In this document: piece by piece, positions 44,189 through 53,319 of the stretch
Layout of the letters: the number at the start of each line of letters is the position of its first letter
How positions within the stretch are numbered: the stretch's first letter is position 1
Assembly: GCF_002220865.2 (NCBI RefSeq)
Contig: NZ_NHRJ02000012.1
Location: 1-64,000, forward strand
Source: Paenibacillus xerothermodurans
GTDB lineage: Bacteria; Bacillota; Bacilli; Paenibacillales; NBRC-103111
Reading direction: 5' to 3'
Length of the DNA stretch: 64,000 nucleotides
Position numbers and translations under genes: made by a program
The notes under the pieces: generated by a model
Database searches by the model: none
Seen by the model: the letters and a program-made list of their open reading frames with translations, nothing else
Told to the model about the DNA's origin: nothing

Positions 44189-44659
44189 TTGGAGGCATAC
44201 GGGAAAGCTGAGGCAAAATTGCAAGAGCTGGGCATCCGGTTGGAGTCCGCTCCCAAGCCGAGCGGGAATTACGTGGCGTACACTATGGCTCCGCCATTGT
44301 TGTACTTGAGCGGGGTCACTCCCAAGGTAAACGGCGTTCTGCAATATCAAGGCAAAGTCGGCGCAGATTTGACCAAAGAGCAGGGATATGAAGCAGCTCG
44401 CCAGTGCATCGTCAATCATCTGGGAACGTTAAAGGGTGCACTGGGAGACCTCGACCGGGTGAAGGGTGTACTCAAAATGGCAGGCTTTATCCGTGCTGCC
44501 GACGATTTTTGCGAGCTGGCCTACGTACTGAACGGTGCGTCCGACCTTCTCGTGCAGGTATTCGGTGAACAAGCCGTTCACGCAAGGTCAGCCGTCGGTG
44601 CAGCGGCGTTGCCCGGAGGCGCGGCCGTGGAAGTCGAGCTGATCGTACGTTACGCATGA
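44189..44659 (+). CDS. RidA/YjgF-family enamine/imine deaminase-like protein
   Basis: A 156-residue RidA-superfamily protein. LYLSGVTPKVNG and the C-terminal ARSAVGAAALPGGAAVEVELIV are diagnostic, and the arginine of ARSAVG corresponds to the residue that binds the substrate carboxylate in active deaminases. RidA proteins hydrolyse reactive enamines or imines. The TTG start at 44189 follows a GGGGGG site. In this operon it would suit release of ammonia from an imine formed by the diiron oxidase; that is inference. Confidence 0.88.
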   Translation: MEAYGKAEAKLQELGIRLESAPKPSGNYVAYTMAPPLLYLSGVTPKVNGVLQYQGKVGADLTKEQGYEAARQCIVNHLGTLKGALGDLDRVKGVLKMAGFIRAADDFCELAYVLNGASDLLVQVFGEQAVHARSAVGAAALPGGAAVEVELIVRYA

Positions 44660-44691
44660 CACCAAAATTACATATAGTGGGAGGTTTTGCA

Positions 44692-44991
44692 ATGACCGAA
44701 TATATCCTGGTATCCTCAACGGAACGTTACAAGACCGTGACAGACAACCCTGACCTGGAAACAGTGGCGGAGTACGAGTATCTTTTTTTCGGCAAGAAGA
44801 AGACGACCTTCTCCATTTGCAAAATCAAAAATCCGGGGACCCGAATCGTGATTCAGGGCGTGGCAGAAGTGTTTCCGGACAACAGCATTCCACTGAAGGT
44901 ATTTCCGAAATTCGACTCCACCGAGGCCATAGAAAAGGAAATCTACGAGCTCGACATGGACGAGGAAAGCAAGATCGTAAAGGTGCATTGA
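44692..44991 (+). CDS. Small protein of unknown function, last gene of the diiron-oxidase operon
   Basis: A 99-residue acidic cytoplasmic protein, predicted alpha/beta, starting MTEYILVSSTERYKTVTDNP. I do not recognise a family. Start 44692 is fixed by GGGAGG 10 bases upstream; the open frame from 44656 overlaps the ridA gene without a ribosome site. The 32-bp gap after ridA and the same orientation place it in the operon, so it is a candidate accessory or subunit of the pathway. Confidence 0.7.
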   Translation: MTEYILVSSTERYKTVTDNPDLETVAEYEYLFFGKKKTTFSICKIKNPGTRIVIQGVAEVFPDNSIPLKVFPKFDSTEAIEKEIYELDMDEESKIVKVH

Positions 44992-45115
44992 GCGTGAAAA
45001 AAAGGGCGTAGGCGATGCCCCATCACAGCCGATGCTGTGCAACACACACGCTGTCGCATGGCTTCGGTCGGGTCGCCCGACGACAGGTGGGCGCCCAGCC
45101 CCCCTGCCTCATAGC

Positions 45116-45703
45116 TCATGCGTCAGGAAGCACGCATCGCCGATATTGCTCAGACAGCAGAATCAGATCGTCGATGAAATGCTTCATCATCGCGGGCCGT
45201 CTCCTGACGGCCAGCGGATGGTAGGACACAGCCGTTGGAATGCCGCCGAACTCATGCCATCGTCCTCTCATACTCTTCACGTCCGTCCTCTCATCGTCCC
45301 CGAACAAAAAGTGTACAGTGGTATTCCCGAACGCGAACAGGAGCAGCGGCCGCTTTGCTTCTATCTGGTCCCGCAGATGTTGAAAACACAATCGCCGCGC
45401 CAGCGGCTTATCGTATGCACGATGTGGACGGCGTTTGAGCAGATAGGTCACGTAGACGTCGGTTGTGTCGATGTGCACTTGTTGCAGCCCGGTGAGCAGC
45501 GTGTCACGTGTCCCGCACAGCCAAGGGTTACCGTGCTTGTCCTCACGCGCGCCGGGATTGTCCAGCAGCAGCATGATTTTTGCATTCGGGCGGCCCTCTC
45601 CCCAAACGATCCTGTGCTGCAGCCCAGCCTGTATGCAATCTTGGCAGTTCAAAGCATGCGCTGGAGCCGACTCCTCCGGCAGGAGCTGGTTATCATCTCG
45701 CAT
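45116..45703 (-). CDS. Uracil-DNA glycosylase family (family 4/5-like) protein
   Basis: A 195-residue UDG-superfamily protein. The motif A region VWGEGRPNAKIMLLLDNPGAREDKHGNPWLCGTR resembles GEGPGxxEDxxGxPFVG of family 4/5 enzymes, and SYHPLAVRRRP corresponds to the C-terminal HPS motif. Cysteines in NCQDC and in RRLCFQH could hold an Fe-S cluster, as in family 4, but only three or four are near the right positions. AAAGGAG precedes the ATG. It is convergent to the operon on its left. Repair activity is likely but not certain. Confidence 0.8.
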   Translation of the reverse strand: MRDDNQLLPEESAPAHALNCQDCIQAGLQHRIVWGEGRPNAKIMLLLDNPGAREDKHGNPWLCGTRDTLLTGLQQVHIDTTDVYVTYLLKRRPHRAYDKPLARRLCFQHLRDQIEAKRPLLLFAFGNTTVHFLFGDDERTDVKSMRGRWHEFGGIPTAVSYHPLAVRRRPAMMKHFIDDLILLSEQYRRCVLPDA

Positions 45704-45882
45704 AGTGTGCTAGCTCCTTTGTTTGGGAACTGGAACATATCGGCCTGCCTAACTGAGAATTTGCCCGCCGCTAATATGTTAGAGCTGCCAGCCTCACTGG
45801 GGCGACCAAAATACCAGTGCCGTCAGCCGGGTTTTATGGCACATGTTTGTGCTATGATGAAAATACATTTAGAGGACGCGCA

Positions 45883-46560
45883 TTAAGGCTTATTCGGCTT
45901 GTAGTCAGCGTCTTTCGCCTCTTTATACGCTTCTTTGAACAAACCTGCCGGCTGCACCTCGGTGACCTTCTTTTCAGTGATACGAAAGCCGTTTGCGGCT
46001 AAAACATCAAGGATGGTCTGGATATCCTTCTTTGTCGCGCTGCGCTGTTCCGGCTTCAGCAGAGTGGAAAATCTGCCGCTTGACTCGAAAATTCCCACAT
46101 CTACATCTTTCAAATCGCTTACTTTTACTCGGCGAAGGGCTACTTCCACCTCATCGGTAGTTAACTTGGCCCGTTTGATCTCGTTCAACTTCATCTTGCC
46201 GTCTTTGATGACGACAGAAGGCACTCCTACCATCAGGTCCCTAAATCTAGGGATGTATTGCATCATTTTCGTTATCAGCACGATACCGACGGCTAACAGG
46301 ATTCCTCCATAAATCGCTTCCCACTCATTTTTCAGACTCAGAGGTTGAATTAGTACAGTACCGAGCGCAATTCTCATTACCGCTTCGGCTACGGTCATTT
46401 CTGCGAGTGACCTTTTGCCAGCAAGCCGGAGCAGCGCAATGCCAACAAACAGAATCACGAATGCCTTTAACGGATAGGGCATGGTTGGCAGCTCACGCAG
46501 CCACGCTCTGAACGATGGTACACCGTTCAGCCAGTCCCACGCACCCTGTAGCCAGTCCAT
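45883..46560 (-). CDS. DUF421 (YetF-type) membrane protein
   Basis: A 225-residue protein with three N-terminal membrane segments (about residues 28-110) followed by a cytoplasmic domain of about 115 residues, with the family signature RLAGKRSLAEMTVAEAVMRIALGTVLIQP and PSVVIKDGKMKLNEIKRAKLTTDEV. DUF421 proteins such as YetF contribute to membrane and spore-germination functions in Bacillus. The C-terminus is lysine-rich. GGAGTGAGG precedes the ATG. It is monocistronic. Confidence 0.92.
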   Translation of the reverse strand: MDWLQGAWDWLNGVPSFRAWLRELPTMPYPLKAFVILFVGIALLRLAGKRSLAEMTVAEAVMRIALGTVLIQPLSLKNEWEAIYGGILLAVGIVLITKMMQYIPRFRDLMVGVPSVVIKDGKMKLNEIKRAKLTTDEVEVALRRVKVSDLKDVDVGIFESSGRFSTLLKPEQRSATKKDIQTILDVLAANGFRITEKKVTEVQPAGLFKEAYKEAKDADYKPNKP

Positions 46561-46684
46561 GTTTCCTCACTCCTGTCAGTTTTTTTCTTAGTGTTTTCTA
46601 GCTCCAATGGAAATATGTATGCTGCGTGTGGATGGGACGGTGGGGGACATCATCATTATTAGCCCGCAGAGAGGAAGTGCATCA

Positions 46685-47467
46685 GTGGTGGAGTTATACG
46701 ATGCTATTGGAGTCAACTATGATACGTCACGCAAAGCAGACCCGCAGATCACACAACGACTGATTAGCCACCTTGATGCCGCTAAAAATTCACAGGTTCT
46801 AGATGTAGGGTGCGGCACAGGGAATTATACTATTGCCCTGTCACGACTGGGTCTAACTATGACGGGCACCGACATATCGGAAGAGATGCTGCATACAGCA
46901 CGCAAAAAACCAAGTCAAGTGACGTGGGACAAAGCGGATGTGCTTCATTTGCCGTACCAGGACGGCGCATTCTCAGGTGCAACATGTATTTTAGCGATTC
47001 ATCATTTTAAAAATTTGCATCAGGCGTTCCAGCAGGTGTACAGGGTCATTAGCCAGGGCAGGTTTGTTATCTTTACTTCCTCCCCGGAGCAAATGGAGCG
47101 CTATTGGCTAACCGAGTATTTTCCCGACGCTATGCACGCTTCGTGCAGGCAGATGCCCGAGATTCCTCTGGCGGTCGATCATCTGAGGAAGCTTGGGTTT
47201 AGCATCGTGGGAGTGGAGAAATTCTTTATCCAGCCGGACTTGCAGGACTTTTTTCTTTATAGCGGTAAGCACGAACCAAGCATTTATCTCAACCCCAACG
47301 TGCGCGCAGGCATTTCTACCTTTCCCAATTTAGCTTCGCGTGATGAGATACATATAGGCTGCACAAGGCTTAAAATCGATATTGAGAGCGGAAGGATACA
47401 AGAGGTGATGGACCGATACAGAAGCGATTTGGGTGATTACTTGTTCGTGATAGCTGAGAAAAGGTAG
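46685..47467 (+). CDS. SAM-dependent class I methyltransferase
   Basis: A 260-residue methyltransferase. Motif I VLDVGCGTGNYTIAL (about residues 39-53) and the acidic end of strand 2 (TGTDISEEML) define the SAM site; motif IV follows in CILAIHHF. The start at GTG 46685 is chosen because GAGG lies 10 bases upstream and homology begins at VELYDAIGVNYD; the open frame from 46607 is an unsupported extension. The substrate is unknown. A small GC hairpin follows the stop codon. Confidence 0.88.
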   Translation: MVELYDAIGVNYDTSRKADPQITQRLISHLDAAKNSQVLDVGCGTGNYTIALSRLGLTMTGTDISEEMLHTARKKPSQVTWDKADVLHLPYQDGAFSGATCILAIHHFKNLHQAFQQVYRVISQGRFVIFTSSPEQMERYWLTEYFPDAMHASCRQMPEIPLAVDHLRKLGFSIVGVEKFFIQPDLQDFFLYSGKHEPSIYLNPNVRAGISTFPNLASRDEIHIGCTRLKIDIESGRIQEVMDRYRSDLGDYLFVIAEKR

Positions 47468-47514
47468 CGGCGGAAGCCGCTGCCGAATAAAGCAAAAGAT
47501 CTACTTAGAAGCTC

Positions 47515-48330
47515 TCACTTCGTGATTCGTTGGGCGGCGGCAAACGACCTGCCTTTACCGTGTGGCACACACAGAGGAGTGCCGAATATCGGATCAGAAA
47601 TAATCTTGCACTTAAGGTCAAAGACTGCATTGATCATGGAGTCTGTTACGATCTCGTGAGGCGTGCCTTCCGCGTAAATGCGCTGATTCCTGATGGCTAC
47701 AATATGGTGAGCATATCGGCAAGCTAAATTAATATCATGCAGAACCATGACGATCGTGCGCCCTTCTTCCGAATTCAATTGATAGAGCAGGTCCAATACT
47801 TCGATTTGGTGGGTCAAGTCAAGGTAGGTGGTTGGTTCATCCAGCAAAATAATGTCCGTTCCTTGCGCGAGCGTCATTGCGATCCATGCGCGTTGCCTTT
47901 GACCACCGGATAAGGAATCCACGGCACGATCCGCAAGTTCGGTCAGGTTGGTAGCCTCCAGTGCGAGCCCCACCGCTTGCTCATCCTCTCGGGACCACTG
48001 CTGAAGCCAGCTCTGGTACGGATAACGACCCTGCTTTACCAGTTGCAGGACGGTTAATCCCTCCGGCGCGGTTGGACCTTGCGGCAATATGGCCAATTGC
48101 TTTGCGACTTCTCTGGTCTTCAGCGTGGCAATGTCGCTGCCATTTAGAAGCACAGCTCCCTGCTGAGGTTTTAAAAGCCTGGCCATGGAACGCAGCAGTG
48201 TTGATTTACCGCAGCCATTGCTGCCGATAAATACCGTGATTTGTTCCTTTGGGATCTCAAGGTTCAGGTCGCTAAAAATATAATTTCCACCGTAGGACAA
48301 CGATAGTTGCTTGGCTTCCAATGCGGTCAT
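47515..48330 (-). CDS. Ferric-siderophore ABC transporter ATPase (FecE/FhuC type)
   Basis: A 271-residue ATP-binding subunit. Walker [10 protein letters not shown], the signature LSGGQRQR, Walker [10 protein letters not shown] and the switch His in MVLHDIN are all present; the sequence is of the FecE/FhuC class. AAGGAG precedes the ATG. It is the third gene of a minus-strand run with two FecCD permeases, and so powers the importer whose lipoprotein is encoded divergently at 50587. In staphylococci the Hts system lacks its own ATPase; here one is provided. Confidence 0.93.
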   Translation of the reverse strand: MTALEAKQLSLSYGGNYIFSDLNLEIPKEQITVFIGSNGCGKSTLLRSMARLLKPQQGAVLLNGSDIATLKTREVAKQLAILPQGPTAPEGLTVLQLVKQGRYPYQSWLQQWSREDEQAVGLALEATNLTELADRAVDSLSGGQRQRAWIAMTLAQGTDIILLDEPTTYLDLTHQIEVLDLLYQLNSEEGRTIVMVLHDINLACRYAHHIVAIRNQRIYAEGTPHEIVTDSMINAVFDLKCKIISDPIFGTPLCVPHGKGRSFAAAQRITK

Positions 48331-48365
48331 GGGGATCTACTCCTTATCCATTGATAAATTGGTAT

Positions 48366-49406
48366 TTACGTATGGCGCTGGCGGTAGAGTAAATAGATGA
48401 AGAATGGTGCGCCTACGGCAGCGGTGAAAATGCCAGCTGGCAAATCGAGCGGCGGGAGTATCGTACGGGCGATTAGATCGGCTAGGACCAGAATAAGTGA
48501 TCCAATCAGAGCGCTAACCGGAAGCACACCGCCGAATGCCGGCCCCACGAGCTTTCGAGCAATATGAGGAGCAATTAAACCGATAAAAGATATGGCACCG
48601 CCGACCGATACCGCTGCTCCTGCCAAAGCAATGCTGAGCAGAATGAGAATAAAGCGTTGTACTTGGACGCTGCCGCCCACGCTAGCAGTAACCTCGTCTC
48701 CGAGCTGCTGCACATTAATATTTCGGGCTTGAATGCAGGTGAGGGGCAATAGGAACGCGACCCAGGGCAGCAATATAGCTACATCTTTATCCCAGGATGT
48801 GCCGTAGATGCTGCCAGTCATGAAAGTCAGCGATTTGGCCCCGATGAAAAAGTTCGGTGTAGAAATCATGAGCATGTAGGACAGCGATTTAAAAACGGCG
48901 CTCGTCCCAATGCCGATCAGTACGAGGCGGAGAGGTGACACTCCATGTTTCCATGCCAATAGATAGATTACCGCAGTTCCTAGAAACGCTCCTGTAATCG
49001 TAAATAGCGGCAGCATATGAATCGACACCGTCTCCGATAAGAAAAAGAAGAAGCATACCGCGCCAAGCGAAGCGCCTTCTGTAATACCAACGACGTCTGG
49101 CGAGGTAAGTGGATTGCGAATCATGCCCTGCAGAATTGCTCCGGCTACTGCGAGAGACGCCCCTACCAGCATGCCTATGACAATCCGCGGCAGCCGCAGC
49201 TTCATAACGATCATCTCTACAGACGGGTCTCCAACACCCAGCAGCACTTTTACTACGTCGAGCAGAGGTATGCGGATGGTACCTATACTTGCACTGATGA
49301 CGCTAGCGGCAAAACATAATAGAAAAAGCACCAATGATATGAGTAATGTTTTCTTAGATAGCAGAACAGAGTAACCTTTGCCACGCAGCGTAATATATTG
49401 GCTCAT
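48366..49406 (-). CDS. FecCD-family siderophore permease subunit
   Basis: A 346-residue BtuC/FecCD-type permease with about ten helices. LRLPRIVIGMLVGASLAVAGAILQGMIRNPLTSPDVVGITEGAS and the coupling-helix region GLIAPHIARKLVGP are diagnostic. The start at 49406 lies one base after the stop of the preceding permease gene; the longer open frame to 49454 would overlap it. Co-transcribed with the neighbouring permease and the ATPase from the Fur-controlled promoter near 50455. Confidence 0.93.
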   Translation of the reverse strand: MSQYITLRGKGYSVLLSKKTLLISLVLFLLCFAASVISASIGTIRIPLLDVVKVLLGVGDPSVEMIVMKLRLPRIVIGMLVGASLAVAGAILQGMIRNPLTSPDVVGITEGASLGAVCFFFFLSETVSIHMLPLFTITGAFLGTAVIYLLAWKHGVSPLRLVLIGIGTSAVFKSLSYMLMISTPNFFIGAKSLTFMTGSIYGTSWDKDVAILLPWVAFLLPLTCIQARNINVQQLGDEVTASVGGSVQVQRFILILLSIALAGAAVSVGGAISFIGLIAPHIARKLVGPAFGGVLPVSALIGSLILVLADLIARTILPPLDLPAGIFTAAVGAPFFIYLLYRQRHT

Positions 49407-49407
49407 A

Positions 49408-50388
49408 CTAAACACGCGCTCCCTTTCTGGCAATGTAGACGAAGAAAGGCACACCTAAAATAGCGGTCATAACGCCGACCGGGACCTCGCTGGGCATTGC
49501 GATATAGCGGGAGCTGAGATCGGCGCTCACCAACAAAATAGCACCGAGGAGTGCAGAAAAAGGAACAATCCAGCGATAATCATTACCTACCAGATATCGG
49601 ACGACATGTGGAATAATGATGCCAACGAAGGCAATCGGCCCGGCTACTGCGACGGAGGCCCCAGCAAGCAAAACGATGCCAACGGCTGCAGTCAATTTAA
49701 CCAGAACAGTGCGCTGACCCAGTCCGGCGGCGACATCCTCGCCCAAGGCCAATAAATTGATGTGTTTGGATAAAAACAGGCAGATAGCGAGACCGGCAAT
49801 CATGTAAGGATATACGGCATGCAGCATGGCGACATCCCTGCCCGCTACTGAGCCAACCAGCCAGATGAGAATCTGGTCGAACATTTTGCCGTCCGCGAGC
49901 AAGAAGCCCTGTGTTAGGGAGTGGAAGAAAGCCGTCACTGCTGCTCCAGCCAACGTGATTTTGATGGGAGTTAGACCGTCTCTGCCTAAAGAACCCAGAA
50001 CGTAAACAATAGCGGTGCTTGTAGCAGAACCGATAAAGGCGATCCAGGTGAATTCCTGAAAACCGCTTGCATGGAAACAGGATGCTGCAACCACGATAAA
50101 GAAGGCCGCACCGGAGTTCACGCCCAATATACTGGGCGAGGCGAGTGGATTGCGGGTAATCGCCTGCATGACCGCTCCCGCGACGGCAAGACTTGCGCCG
50201 ACGGCGGCAGCTATGACCGCTCTAGGAACTCGGGTGGTCTGAATGATCAAATGTTCGTTAGATCCGTTAAATCCAGTGTATGATTCGATCACTGTCTGAA
50301 AGCGGATATCCGTGACACCAAAGACAATACTGCAGCATATAGCGATACTCAAAACAATCAAGCAGAGAAAAAGTCCGAAGAATTTCAT
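49408..50388 (-). CDS. FecCD-family siderophore permease subunit
   Basis: A 326-residue FecCD permease with VPRAVIAAAVGASLAVAGAVMQAITRNPLASPSILGVNSGA and GIIIPHVVRYLVGNDYR. It is the first gene of the three-gene importer operon, whose promoter faces away from the lipoprotein gene across a 198-bp region with Fur boxes. With the following permease it forms the heterodimeric channel, corresponding to HtsB/HtsC by arrangement. Confidence 0.93.
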   Translation of the reverse strand: MKFFGLFLCLIVLSIAICCSIVFGVTDIRFQTVIESYTGFNGSNEHLIIQTTRVPRAVIAAAVGASLAVAGAVMQAITRNPLASPSILGVNSGAAFFIVVAASCFHASGFQEFTWIAFIGSATSTAIVYVLGSLGRDGLTPIKITLAGAAVTAFFHSLTQGFLLADGKMFDQILIWLVGSVAGRDVAMLHAVYPYMIAGLAICLFLSKHINLLALGEDVAAGLGQRTVLVKLTAAVGIVLLAGASVAVAGPIAFVGIIIPHVVRYLVGNDYRWIVPFSALLGAILLVSADLSSRYIAMPSEVPVGVMTAILGVPFFVYIARKGARV

Positions 50389-50454
50389 AAGACTCCTACT
50401 TTCGGTAATGGGTAGATATATTCACACAAAATTGTACAGGGCAGAATTACTCAG

Positions 50455-50566
50455 TGTCAATGAATTTGAAAATCATTCTCAATAAAAATGAGAATGATTT
50501 TCATTTTCATCTTGACAAATTTAGGTGAATTTTGTACATTCGTACTCGGAATGATAATCAATCTCA
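50455..50566. promoter_or_regulatory. Divergent promoters with three Fur boxes
   Basis: TGAAAATCATTCTCA (50467-50481) and TGAGAATGATTTTCA (50489-50503) are exact inverted copies of each other and each fits the 7-1-7 Fur box. A third, TGATAATCAATCTCA (50552-50566), is weaker. For the lipoprotein gene TTGACA (50512-50517) and TACATT (50535-50540) are 17 bases apart. In the other direction TTGACA (50460-50455) and TACAAT (50436-50431) are 18 bases apart. Iron-dependent repression of both transcripts is predicted. Confidence 0.9.
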
Positions 50567-50586
50567 GTCAGGGAGCTGGTGTAGCG

Positions 50587-51588
50587 ATGCATATAAAATT
50601 ACATAATGCAAGAAAGCGCGGACTTTGGACTGCCCTTCTGCTGATATTTACCGTGCTGTTGTCTGCTTGCGGAGCGCAACCGTCTGCACAGAAGACAGCA
50701 GAAGGCGGCACAGGGAGCGCGGGAGCGCCCGCGGAGCAAGTAAGAAAGGTTAAGCACAGCATGGGTGAAACGGAAATCAAAGGAACGCCAAAACGTGTTG
50801 TTATCCTGACGAACGAAGGCACCGAAGCACTGCTGGCGCTGGGCGTGAAGCCTGTCGGCGCGGTAAGGGCGTTCACCGGCGACCCATGGTATAAGCATAC
50901 GAAGGCTGAAATGGAAGGGGTTACGGTGGTTGGCGACGAATCCCAGCCAAATATTGAACAGATCATAGCACTAAAGCCGGATCTAATAATAGGTAACAAA
51001 ATGCGTCAAGAGAAAGTATACAACCAGCTTCAGGCGATTGCGCCAACCGTCTTTTCTGATGTTCTCCGCGGTGAGTGGAAAAATAACTTCCTGCTCTACG
51101 CAGAAGCCCTGAATAAGAAGGCGGAAGGCGATAAAGTGATTGCGGATTTCGATAATCGTATTGAGGAATTCAAGAAGCAGGCAGGCGACAAGCTCAAAAA
51201 GAAAGTGTCGGTAGCTCGCTTTATGGCAGGCAAGACGCGTATTTATAACACGGACACGTTTACTGGCGTGATTTTCAAGCAAATCGGTATTGCCCGGCCG
51301 GAGACGGTGCTAAATGCTAAGAATACATTCGCGGATGAGATCACAAAGGAAAGACTGCCTGAACTCGATACGGACATTCTATTCTACTTTACCTATGAAA
51401 CGGGCGACGGCACAGCCAATAAAACGGAACAGGAATGGCTGAATGACCCGCTTTGGAAGAACATGAACGTAGTAAAAAGCGGCAACGCACATAAGGTGAG
51501 CGACGTCATTTGGAATACCGCTGGCGGCGTAAAGGCAGCAAACCTGATGCTGACAGAGCTGGCTAAAATCTATGACGTGAAACTGTAA
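50587..51588 (+). CDS. Ferric-siderophore-binding lipoprotein (HtsA-like)
   Basis: A 333-residue periplasmic-binding-type lipoprotein. A signal peptide with lipobox LSAC (about residues 21-24) anchors it in the membrane, followed by a disordered Gly/Ala linker and two lobes joined by a long helix, with KRVVILTNEGTEALLALGVKPVG and IALKPDLIIG typical of the siderophore class. Start 50587 has GGGAG upstream; the open frame from 50488 runs through Fur boxes and the promoter and is not coding. By context it probably binds the carboxylate siderophore made by the genes at 53-58 kb. Confidence 0.9.
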   Translation: MHIKLHNARKRGLWTALLLIFTVLLSACGAQPSAQKTAEGGTGSAGAPAEQVRKVKHSMGETEIKGTPKRVVILTNEGTEALLALGVKPVGAVRAFTGDPWYKHTKAEMEGVTVVGDESQPNIEQIIALKPDLIIGNKMRQEKVYNQLQAIAPTVFSDVLRGEWKNNFLLYAEALNKKAEGDKVIADFDNRIEEFKKQAGDKLKKKVSVARFMAGKTRIYNTDTFTGVIFKQIGIARPETVLNAKNTFADEITKERLPELDTDILFYFTYETGDGTANKTEQEWLNDPLWKNMNVVKSGNAHKVSDVIWNTAGGVKAANLMLTELAKIYDVKL

Positions 51589-51626
51589 CCTGTAAGTCTA
51601 AGCTTGATTAGACTGCCAGTGCAGGC

Positions 51627-51658
51627 AAGCCGATTCTTTGATGAGAGTCGGCTTTTTT
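51627..51658 (+). terminator. Terminator after the siderophore-binding lipoprotein gene
   Basis: AAGCCGATTCT (51627-51637) pairs with AGAGTCGGCTT (51644-51654, one G-T pair), followed by TTTTT. Confidence 0.85.
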
Positions 51659-51689
51659 TCATCCATTCACCCTACAAGGAGAGGTCGAG

Positions 51690-51806
51690 ATGCTCACTGC
51701 GTTTTCCGAGGTACTGTTAGTTAATTATCGCATTATACATAAGGAGCATGACGAGCCCGCGGCAGAGAACGGTTCAGGCTTAAAAGTCAGGCATCTTATT
51801 TATTAA
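51690..51806 (+). CDS. Possible 38-residue small protein
   Basis: An open frame starting MLTAFSEVLLVNYRIIHKEH with an AAGGAGAGG site 5 bases before the ATG. It lies between the lipoprotein terminator and the exporter gene. There is no homology call; the good ribosome site is the only support. The remainder of 51807-51995 holds no gene. Confidence 0.3.
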   Translation: MLTAFSEVLLVNYRIIHKEHDEPAAENGSGLKVRHLIY

Positions 51807-51995
51807 ACTAGTGGGAGCACACTTTTGTTACGCAGCAAATGCTGCATGAACTATCGTCTTGTGGGAGAGGACCGATACTGGCATACGTGTCCGACAATTA
51901 GTGATACACGACGGATCGAGAAGTATGTTGCCACACATGCGGCTCGGGTTTCTGCAAAGTAAAGGTGAGCTACGATATGGAAGGGAGGGATGCTA

Positions 51996-53240
51996 ATGTC
52001 CAGAGCTACACTACAAGAAGTCGTGCCACACGTACCCCAAGGTAACCGAGAGCCGGGCCATGCATGGCAGGTCCGAGCATTCCGACGTTTCCTGCTTGGC
52101 AGCTTTGTGTCCCGTACCGGGGATTGGATGGATATGACGGTGTTGAACTGGGTGGTGTTACAGATGACCGGCTCCTCAGTTTATTTGGGACTGATCAATG
52201 CATGCCGGCTGCTACCTACCTTCATTGCCAGTATCCCAGCCGGTATGTTGGCCGACCGGTATGAGCGCAAAAAGCTGCTGCTCGGAACACATATGGTTAG
52301 TACGGTTTTCACGTTCCTGCTTGCCGCTGCGCTGATGCTGCATTCGCCTTTTGGGTTATTTGCGCTGCTGGTGACACTGCGCTCCTTCGTCCAGGCAATG
52401 GACCCGGTCATTCGCGGCGCGCTTATCCCGAATCTGGTTCCTGAGTCGTGCATGAGCAGTGCATTATCTATGCATGTCGCGGTGTTAAACTTATCCCGAA
52501 TGATTGGGCCCGCGGTAGCCGGCGGATTGTTATCCTTTCTGGCTGCGGACTCGATTTTTATATTAACAGGATTGTGCATATTAGGTGGCACGCTGTCACT
52601 ATCAAAAATGCCGCAGCTGCCTGCAATAATGTCGGACAAAGCAAAGCAAGCAAGCAGTCTGAGAGAGGCCCTCCACTTTATCAAGCAGCAGCCGCTGATT
52701 CAGGCACTGCTGACACTGGCGGTGATCCCAATGCTATTCGCTTTTCCTTACACATCCCTCATGCCTTACTTTGCTCAGCAATTACTGCAGCTCGGTCCTG
52801 GAGGGTTTGGCATGCTCTTGTCCGTTTCGGCTATCGGGGCGCTCCTCGGCTCGGTTGGACTATCAGTGAAAGCGCCGCAAGGGCATACCGGCAAATGGCT
52901 TGTGACGTCCATTATTGCCTTTGGTTTGTCCTGGGTTGCATTCATTGAGTCAGTTAATTTGACTATGGCTCTCATCTCTATGCTTGCTGTAGGTTTGACA
53001 GGTCAAACCTACCGTACCATGAGCCGCATTACGCTACAAAAACAGGTGCCCGATGATCTCCGGGGGCGAGTCTTAAGTATAGCGTTGATGGACAGAGGCT
53101 TCATCCCCCTCGGTACGATTCTCATCGGGGCTGCTGCGGAGTTCGCCGGTCCTCATACGGCGGGGCTGATTATGGGTGGAAGCTGTATCGCTGTCACATT
53201 GGCCGTGCTTCTGTACAAAAAGGAATTATGGAGAATGTAA
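51996..53240 (+). CDS. MFS transporter, likely siderophore exporter (SfaA-like)
   Basis: A 414-residue 12-helix major-facilitator protein. Features include GDWMDMTVLNWVVLQMTGS in helix 1, the loop motif ADRYERKKLLL between helices 2 and 3, and a mid-protein cytoplasmic loop. It is of the enterobactin-exporter/SfaA type of DHA3-like permeases. Start 51996 is preferred over 51990 because GGGAGG (51983-51988) is 7 bases away. Siderophore export is inferred from the surrounding biosynthesis and uptake genes. It is convergent with the NIS synthetase gene on its right. Confidence 0.85.
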   Translation: MSRATLQEVVPHVPQGNREPGHAWQVRAFRRFLLGSFVSRTGDWMDMTVLNWVVLQMTGSSVYLGLINACRLLPTFIASIPAGMLADRYERKKLLLGTHMVSTVFTFLLAAALMLHSPFGLFALLVTLRSFVQAMDPVIRGALIPNLVPESCMSSALSMHVAVLNLSRMIGPAVAGGLLSFLAADSIFILTGLCILGGTLSLSKMPQLPAIMSDKAKQASSLREALHFIKQQPLIQALLTLAVIPMLFAFPYTSLMPYFAQQLLQLGPGGFGMLLSVSAIGALLGSVGLSVKAPQGHTGKWLVTSIIAFGLSWVAFIESVNLTMALISMLAVGLTGQTYRTMSRITLQKQVPDDLRGRVLSIALMDRGFIPLGTILIGAAAEFAGPHTAGLIMGGSCIAVTLAVLLYKKELWRM

Positions 53241-53265
53241 TGTTGGTTTTTTCTGGACTATATCG

Positions 53266-53306
53266 AAAGAGCCGCCCCTCTATGATGAGAAAAGGGCGGC
53301 TTCTTT
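53266..53306. terminator. Bidirectional terminator
   Basis: AAAGA-GCCGCCC (53266-53277) pairs with GGGCGGC-TTCTTT (53294-53306) between the convergent exporter and NIS synthetase genes. Confidence 0.8.
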
Positions 53307-53319
53307 ACGTCTATTATAG

